Source: Acidobacteriota bacterium
Lineage (GTDB): Bacteria; Acidobacteriota; Terriglobia; UBA7540
Assembly: GCA_021789565.1 (NCBI GenBank)
Contig: JAJYJL010000216.1
Location: 1 to 9,357 of the forward strand
Reading direction: 5' to 3'
DNA length: 9,357 bases
In this document: in pieces, positions 6,682 through 9,357 of the stretch
How the letters are laid out: each line of letters starts with the position of its first letter
How positions within the stretch are numbered: position 1 is the stretch's first letter
The notes under the pieces: generated by a model
Databases searched by the model: none
Seen by the model: only the letters and a program-made list of their open reading frames with translations
Told to the model about the DNA's origin: nothing
Position numbers and translations under genes: made by a program

Positions 6682-9240
6682 TCAGCCGACCACGGAGAAA
6701 TCCATTCGGTTCTCGGTGGGGTCCACACGGTCCAAGCGCACGCGAACTCTGTCGCCCAGCCGGTAAGCTTTGTTGCCCCGGCGGCCCACGGCAGCCCGCA
6801 AGCTCTCGCGATAGACGTAGCGATCGTCTTCCAGGCTTTCGAGCGAGACAAAGCCCTCTACAAACAGATCAATGAGCTCCACAAAAAAGCCGTGTTTGGT
6901 TAGCGAAATGAGCAGAGCGTCAAACTCGTCGCCCAGGTGCTGCGCCATGAATGCCACTTTCTTCAGGTTGATCAGTTCGCGCTCGGCATCCTGCGCGCGG
7001 CGCTCGGCTTCAGAGGTTTCGATCGCCATGGCCCGCAGCTCATCGGGGCTGGGTGGCGCAGGGTGGTCATCGGCTTTCGACGTCAAGGGAGTGGTCTGCC
7101 TGCCGGCGGCAGATTTCGGCGCGCGGCCCTGAGCGGCAACGTTTCCGCCGGGGTGGCCTTGCTTCTCCTGCTGAAGAACATATTTCAGAATGCGGTGCAC
7201 AATCAGGTCCGGATAGCGCCTGATGGGCGATGTGAAGTGAGTGTAGGTTCCGGTGGCCAGGGCAAAGTGGCCCAGGTTTTCCTCCGAATAGCGGGCCTGT
7301 TTCAGCGAGCGCAGCATGAGGTAGGAAAGGATGCGTTCCTCGGGTTTGCCCTCGATGCGCGCGGTTAAACGCTGATAATGCCGTGGAGTGATTTCCAGGT
7401 CGATCTTTTCCAGTTGCTCGTGGAGTCTCGGGCGCTGGTCACGCTCCACCCTTCCGTGGACGCGCAGGCTTTGCCGCGCCGGCAATTTGATGCCCAGCGA
7501 ATATCCGAAAGTCGCGGCGATTTCTTCAAATTCCAGGACTTTCTGAGGATTGGGCTTTTCGTGGATGCGATAGAGCGACGGCACGCCGATGTGCTCAAGA
7601 TGGCCAGCCACGGTCTCGTTGGCCGCCAGCATGAACTCCTCGATGATGCGGTGGGCGATGTTACGCTCAGACCGCGTGACGCCGACCATGTGTCCCGCTT
7701 CATCAAACTTGATTTCCGGCTCGGGAAGGTCGAAATCAATGGACCCGCGCTCGTGGCGGTGCCGGATGAGGATCTGGGCCAGTTCCTCCATCAGCTTGAA
7801 ATTCGGGACCAGCGCCCGGTAGGTGTCGCAGGCGCCGGGCTCGCCGGCCAGAATGTCTCGTACCGCGGTGTAAGTCATGCGCTCCGCGCTGTGAATGATT
7901 CCCGGAGTGATTTCGTATCGAACCGTGTCGCCTTGGCGGTCGATTTCCATCAGCGCCGACATCACCAGGCGATCGACATAAGGGTTCAGGCTGCAGATCC
8001 CGTTTGAAAGCTCCAGCGGCAGCATGGGCACGGCACGGTCCGGGAAATAGACCGAGTTGCCACGCAGGCGGGCCTCCCGGTCGAGGGCCGTTGCCGGCCG
8101 GACATAATGCGCGACGTCCGCAATGTGAACCTGCAGCAGAAAATGTCCGTTGTCCAGCCGCTCGACGCAGACGGCGTCGTCGAAATCTTTTGCGGTTTCA
8201 CCGTCGATGGTCACAACGGGAAGGGAACGGAAATCCCGGCGGTACTGGCGTTCGCTTTCCGAAATAAATTGAGGCGCGTCTTCGGCTTCCGCCAGCACTT
8301 CTTCCGGGAAGCGGTGCGGGAGGTGGTGTTTGCGGATCATGATTTCCACGTCTACCCCGAATTCATCGCGCCTGCCAAGGATTTCAATCACCCGGCCCCG
8401 AGGCTGCACGCCGGGCCTCGGAAATTCGGTGAGTTCCACATCCACAATCATGCCGTCCAGGTCCTGGCTTGTTGCTTTTTGTTTTGCCCGCCGCCCACGC
8501 TTGCCTTCCGATTCCCCACCGTACTGGCGATGGCGCGTCCGCTCCGCAGGCGGCCGTTCCTGGCCAGGCGGAATGATGATCTCGTGCGGGATGCGGCGTT
8601 CGAAGGGAACAACACAGTTAAAGCGAGGGCCGATGCGGAAAACGCCGACCACGGTCTTCTGCGTGCGTTCGGCCACCCGCAGAATGCGCCCTTCCACGCG
8701 AGTGCTGGGTTTCGCGCTGCGGGGAAAACGGGTGCGCCAATCGGGCCGCGACAGGACCACCTGAACTTCCACGCGGTCTCCGTGCAGCGCCGGTCCCGTG
8801 GCTCCCGGTGGAATAAAAATGTCCTGATCGGTCCCTTCGAGCGGCTTGTCAGGCACCACAAATCCATAGCCGTCGCGATGGCCTACCAGACGGCCGGTTA
8901 CAATGTTGCTGGCAACCGCTTTGGGTATTGCTATAGGAGTGCGTTCTTCACGGTCCTGTTTGGGCCCGGTGGCTGTTCGTGTTTCCACTTTCCTGCCCTT
9001 CCGCCACGTTCGTTGGTCAGTTCCCTTGCCTTGGCGCCGTTGTGGCGACAACGTGAAATGGCTCTTTTTCGACTCGCGGATCTTGTGGCGCTTCGAAAGG
9101 TCGTTCAGAACGTGCTTCAGTTCATGCGCCTGGCTGGACCGCAGGCCAAGTTCGCGCACCAGTTCGCGGATTCGGAAAGTCCTTTCCGGCTGCCTGCGGA
9201 AGACTTCCAGGACTTCATGTTGGCTCAGGCCTTCGCGCAT
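6682..9240 (-). CDS. rnr: Ribonuclease R (RNB-family 3'-5' exoribonuclease)
   Basis: This 852-residue RNase R degrades structured RNA processively from the 3' end in the cytoplasm and takes part in rRNA quality control and mRNA decay. Domain order: a winged-helix N-terminus (about 5-60, LSQHEVLEVFRR..), a basic linker (66-105), cold-shock domain 1 (about 111-190, with HRDGYGFVVPD), cold-shock domain 2 (about 196-290), the RNB catalytic domain (about 334-690) and an S1 domain (773-849). The catalytic acids are in TIDGETAKDFDDAV: D346, D352, D354 and D355. THFTSPIRRYPDLIVHR (667-683) is the conserved RNB end. Two oddities are a basic insert inside the second cold-shock domain (about 228-260) and a low-complexity insert between RNB and S1 (about 690-735). 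The protein ends right after S1, without the lysine-rich tail of E. coli RNase R. An in-frame TAG at 9247-9249 makes ATG 9240 the earliest start, but its AGGAG abuts the ATG with no spacing. TGA stop. Confidence 0.95.
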   Translation of the reverse strand: MREGLSQHEVLEVFRRQPERTFRIRELVRELGLRSSQAHELKHVLNDLSKRHKIRESKKSHFTLSPQRRQGKGTDQRTWRKGRKVETRTATGPKQDREERTPIAIPKAVASNIVTGRLVGHRDGYGFVVPDKPLEGTDQDIFIPPGATGPALHGDRVEVQVVLSRPDWRTRFPRSAKPSTRVEGRILRVAERTQKTVVGVFRIGPRFNCVVPFERRIPHEIIIPPGQERPPAERTRHRQYGGESEGKRGRRAKQKATSQDLDGMIVDVELTEFPRPGVQPRGRVIEILGRRDEFGVDVEIMIRKHHLPHRFPEEVLAEAEDAPQFISESERQYRRDFRSLPVVTIDGETAKDFDDAVCVERLDNGHFLLQVHIADVAHYVRPATALDREARLRGNSVYFPDRAVPMLPLELSNGICSLNPYVDRLVMSALMEIDRQGDTVRYEITPGIIHSAERMTYTAVRDILAGEPGACDTYRALVPNFKLMEELAQILIRHRHERGSIDFDLPEPEIKFDEAGHMVGVTRSERNIAHRIIEEFMLAANETVAGHLEHIGVPSLYRIHEKPNPQKVLEFEEIAATFGYSLGIKLPARQSLRVHGRVERDQRPRLHEQLEKIDLEITPRHYQRLTARIEGKPEERILSYLMLRSLKQARYSEENLGHFALATGTYTHFTSPIRRYPDLIVHRILKYVLQQEKQGHPGGNVAAQGRAPKSAAGRQTTPLTSKADDHPAPPSPDELRAMAIETSEAERRAQDAERELINLKKVAFMAQHLGDEFDALLISLTKHGFFVELIDLFVEGFVSLESLEDDRYVYRESLRAAVGRRGNKAYRLGDRVRVRLDRVDPTENRMDFSVVG

Positions 9241-9308
9241 CTCCTGCTAAGCTTAGCACTGAGGAAGATACATAGCGGTGGGATTGTGGGGCCCTGGGAA
9301 ACATGAGG

Positions 9309-9328
9309 AAAAACCGCCCTCGAGGACG
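9309..9328 (-). terminator. Intrinsic terminator of an upstream minus-strand gene
   Basis: On the minus strand CGTCC, a TCGA loop and GGGCG form a 5 bp stem (one G-T pair), followed by G and five T residues. It lies 69 bases before the rnr start and would end a transcript from a gene to the right of the window, so rnr probably has its own promoter in 9241-9308. No convincing promoter is visible there; TATGTA near the middle has no matching -35. The outermost 29 bases show no recognisable coding end. Confidence 0.42.
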
Positions 9329-9357
9329 TTGTTGATGCGGCTACGGGTGAAGATCGG

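Noticed and set aside
8107..9306. A 399-codon open frame on the plus strand opposite rnr
   Set aside because: It lies fully antisense to the well-supported RNase R domains, has no ribosome binding site or recognisable motifs, and is explained by the GC-rich codon use of the opposite strand.
9241..9357. Partial coding sequence at the right edge
   Set aside because: Minus-strand frames either stop quickly or run out of frame into rnr, and the translations resemble no known C-terminus; a terminator explains the region better.

Overview
The window carries six protein genes on a moderately GC-rich background. It looks like chromosomal DNA from a free-living bacterium. An Acidobacteriota-like origin is my best guess, from the mix of an aberrant EF-G paralogue, an RNase R with long basic inserts and a membrane-anchored M23 peptidase of a type I associate with that group and with Geobacter-like bacteria. 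Taxonomy cannot be proven from the sequence alone. I see no phage, plasmid, transposon, CRISPR or tRNA/rRNA signal.

Layout. Positions 1-1098 (+) encode a dGTPase-family HD phosphohydrolase whose true start may lie left of the window. A 384-base spacer follows. It contains, on the minus strand, a broken coding fragment (about 1208-1411) that reads like the C-terminal end of a TrkA-N/RCK domain. It also contains an extended -10 promoter for the next gene. Positions 1483-2886 (+) encode a membrane-anchored M23 endopeptidase that starts at TTG. The strand then switches, and the remaining four genes are on the minus strand. They are an exported nucleoside hydrolase (2940-3869), an EF-G-like GTPase with a GTG start (3978-6077), a small cysteine-motif/coiled-coil protein of unknown function (6250-6564), and ribonuclease R (6682-9240). 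The last 117 bases hold a probable terminator belonging to whatever minus-strand gene lies to the right.

How the genes relate. There is no clear pathway operon. The gaps between minus-strand genes are 108, 172 and 117 bases, and promoter-like signals sit in two of them (before the EF-G-like gene and before the small protein), so most genes are probably transcribed separately. Themes are nucleotide turnover (dGTPase, nucleoside hydrolase), RNA and translation (RNase R, EF-G-like GTPase) and cell-wall remodelling (M23).

The points most worth a second look are these. The small-protein promoter is near consensus and placed exactly so that transcription would begin at the ATG, which predicts a leaderless mRNA. 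The EF-G paralogue lacks the switch II histidine and has changes in G4 and switch I. A truncated RCK-like gene remnant lies between two intact genes. I found no convincing multi-gene novel system here.
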